Positions 62,965 to 64,000 of a DNA stretch of 64,000 nt are shown here, piece after piece. This stretch comes from Hymenobacter cyanobacteriorum (GTDB taxonomy: Bacteria > Bacteroidota > Bacteroidia > Cytophagales > Hymenobacteraceae). The DNA is taken from assembly GCF_022631375.1 (NCBI RefSeq), contig NZ_JALBGC010000003.1, positions 62,001 to 126,000 of the forward strand, given 5' to 3'. Positions within the stretch are counted from its first letter, which is position 1. Every line of letters starts with the position of its first letter. The translations under genes and the position numbers were made by a program. The notes beneath the pieces were generated by a model. The model was given only the letters and a program-made list of their open reading frames with translations. It was not told the origin of the DNA and made no database searches.

Positions 62965-63011
62965 AACCTAAAACGGCCGGCTCGCAGTGCGCGAGCCGGC
63001 CGTTTTAGGTT
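62965..63011. terminator. Strong 21-bp hairpin after the DUF2723 gene
   Basis: AACCTAAAACGGCCGGCTCGC (62965-62985) is the exact reverse complement of 62991-63011; loop AGTGC. It contains internal T- and A-runs for bidirectional termination. Confidence 0.85.
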
Positions 63012-63143
63012 GATAGCATGCGTTGCTCCGCGTTAGCGTCGCGAGCAAACGAAGAAAAAGCACCTGCCTAATACCGGGACACTGTTGCGAAAAAAAGCGG
63101 CGCAGCTAGTGCGGCACCCGAAGTTGGGTGCGGCTGAGGTGGG

Positions 63144-63692
63144 CTATTGCTGGCGGTCGAAGCGGCCCTTGGTGACGGTGATGGTTTTGCTCGGGTCGAA
63201 CGTGCTGGCCGCCGTGAACTCGAATGTGCCGGCCGAGATGCCACTATTGGAATTTGCTGTTACTATTACTCGCCCCGTGTGGCGTGCATCAGTGATGTAC
63301 AGTTCATTGCTGCCTGCGAAGCTGCATGCAGCGTAGTTGAGAGTATGGCTTAAGCCCCCCCTATCCAAACTTGGTGTACTTTGATTAAAAGCATATTTTC
63401 CCGATTTTTGAGAGCGAAAAAATAAGTAGACATGCGTGTTACCTCTACTTGTAGTACCAGAAAGTGTTAAATAATAGAGACTATCCTCGTAGAAGCCTCC
63501 GGACAGTGGAGGAGTAGGGTTAGAAAGGAGGTCCCCCCCCAACCAGTAGCGACAAACCGCTCGCCGTTGACCAGGCAGCCGCCCGTGTTTTTGCCTTCCT
63601 GCGTGGCCGGCGGCAGGCCCGCCTCGGGGTCTTTTGCAGCCAGCGGCCAGCAGCAGCACAGCAGCTAGACAGCGGAACGGGTAGGTTCTCAT
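63144..63692 (-). CDS. DUF6252-like lipoprotein with an apparent out-of-frame segment
   Basis: 182 codons from ATG 63692. MRTYPFRCLAAVLLLAAGCK is a lipoprotein signal with lipobox AAGC (Cys19). The last ~125 residues (GDLLSNPTPPLSGGFYEDSL ... TFDPSKTITVTKGRFDRQQ) look like a DUF6252-type beta-rich protein. Between them, codons ~20-53 read poorly (CKRPRGGPAAGHAGRQ) while another frame reads KDPEAGLPPATQEGKN and GGCLVNGERFVATGW, as the family predicts. Two compensating single-base changes, in the A4 run at 63632-63635 and the C8 run at 63533-63540, would explain this. Either assembly errors or a real frameshift mutation; the true product is probably in the alternative frame for that segment. 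Confidence 0.6.
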   Translation of the reverse strand: MRTYPFRCLAAVLLLAAGCKRPRGGPAAGHAGRQKHGRLPGQRRAVCRYWLGGDLLSNPTPPLSGGFYEDSLYYLTLSGTTSRGNTHVYLFFRSQKSGKYAFNQSTPSLDRGGLSHTLNYAACSFAGSNELYITDARHTGRVIVTANSNSGISAGTFEFTAASTFDPSKTITVTKGRFDRQQ

Positions 63693-63980
63693 GGCAGCAA
63701 AGGCGGAAAAGGAGTGAACTAAATGCAGGGGTAATTTCTTCATTGCCAGCATGGCTTCCTCGGGCCTTGCAGCAACCGCCGCGCCCGAAAGCGGCCGCAG
63801 ATTAGCCCTGCGCCTCGGCCGCCGCAACCCAACTTTTGCGCGTAGCAGACTTTTCAGCGGGGCCTTTCGGGGCGCCCCGGCCGGCACGGCCCCGCCGATA
63901 CCAGCCGCCAGCCGCGTTTTTGGCGCGACCTTGCGTAAGAGAAAACCGACTTTACAACTTCCCGTTTCGTCGCCTCCGCC

Positions 63981-64000
63981 ATGCCCTCCTCTTCCCGCTT
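63981..64000 (+). CDS. Start of a gene continuing beyond the window
   Basis: ATG 63981 is followed by CCCTCCTCTTCCCGC (PSSSR) to the edge. Position and composition suggest the beginning of a plus-strand gene, but only six to seven codons are visible. Confidence 0.25.

Overview
The window looks like chromosome from a GC-rich Bacteroidota of the Hymenobacter type (Cytophagales). Evidence: many secreted proteins end in a type IX secretion (T9SS) sorting domain of type A or type B; GldH and a PSP1/RicT-type protein sit side by side; there is a DUF2723 membrane protein; start codons lack Shine-Dalgarno sequences; and the birA / rsfS / ftsH / LUD-domain order is one I associate with Bacteroidota. 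No rRNA or complete mobile element is present. One tRNA (Arg, anticodon CCT) lies at 8155-8226.

Layout. 1-8100: a truncated HExxH protein, a four-helix-bundle protein, an SRPBCC protein, an AT-rich GH25 lysozyme, a GH92 alpha-mannosidase, an SBBP/IPT propeller protein and an HNH protein. 8155-14039: the tRNA, an HD-DUF5706 (Pycsar-effector-like) membrane protein and a very large fusion of a metallophosphatase, a possible kinase-like segment and an Omp85-type barrel. 14335-20373: two paralogous M43 metalloproteases, an AraC regulator and an FAD monooxygenase. 20484-26707: a coiled-coil protein, an XRE regulator with repeated TGTAAC sites, then the clearest accessory island: a Hachiman anti-phage operon (hamA, hamB; strikingly AT-rich) followed by an HNH enzyme that resembles phosphorothioate-sensing restriction enzymes. 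26929-43309: secreted and envelope proteins (gliding-type C-terminal domain protein, SixA phosphatase, GH43, basic histone-H1-like protein, 2066-residue alpha-2-macroglobulin, OMP barrel, DinB, an unknown secreted protein, a disordered protein, cold-shock protein). 43451-51175: GldH, PSP1/RicT, M57 metalloprotease lipoprotein, S8 protease, NHL propeller. 51314-64000: zinc alcohol dehydrogenase, propeller-like protein, LpxH, LUD protein, FtsH, RsfS, BirA, cupredoxin, DUF2723 protein and a lipoprotein with an internal out-of-frame segment.

How the genes work together. The housekeeping block is lipid A synthesis (lpxH), protein quality control (ftsH), ribosome silencing (rsfS), biotinylation (birA) and gliding/T9SS (gldH). 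Around it is a large secreted hydrolase set typical of a surface-living polymer degrader. Defence functions are clustered at 21.9-26.7 kb, and a second candidate (HD-DUF5706) stands alone at 8.3-9.7 kb.

The most distinctive non-gene feature is a family of roughly 85-105 bp palindromes (arms like GTCATGCWGAGCGCAGCGAAGCATC) in at least seven intergenic places, with other palindrome families beside them. In several cases these elements have entered genes: one supplies the stop codon of the LUD gene, one forms the end of the FAD monooxygenase gene, one forms the 5' end of the gene at 52595-53593, and one is translated in frame inside the alpha-2-macroglobulin. All assignments are from reading the sequence and from family knowledge; no database search was run.
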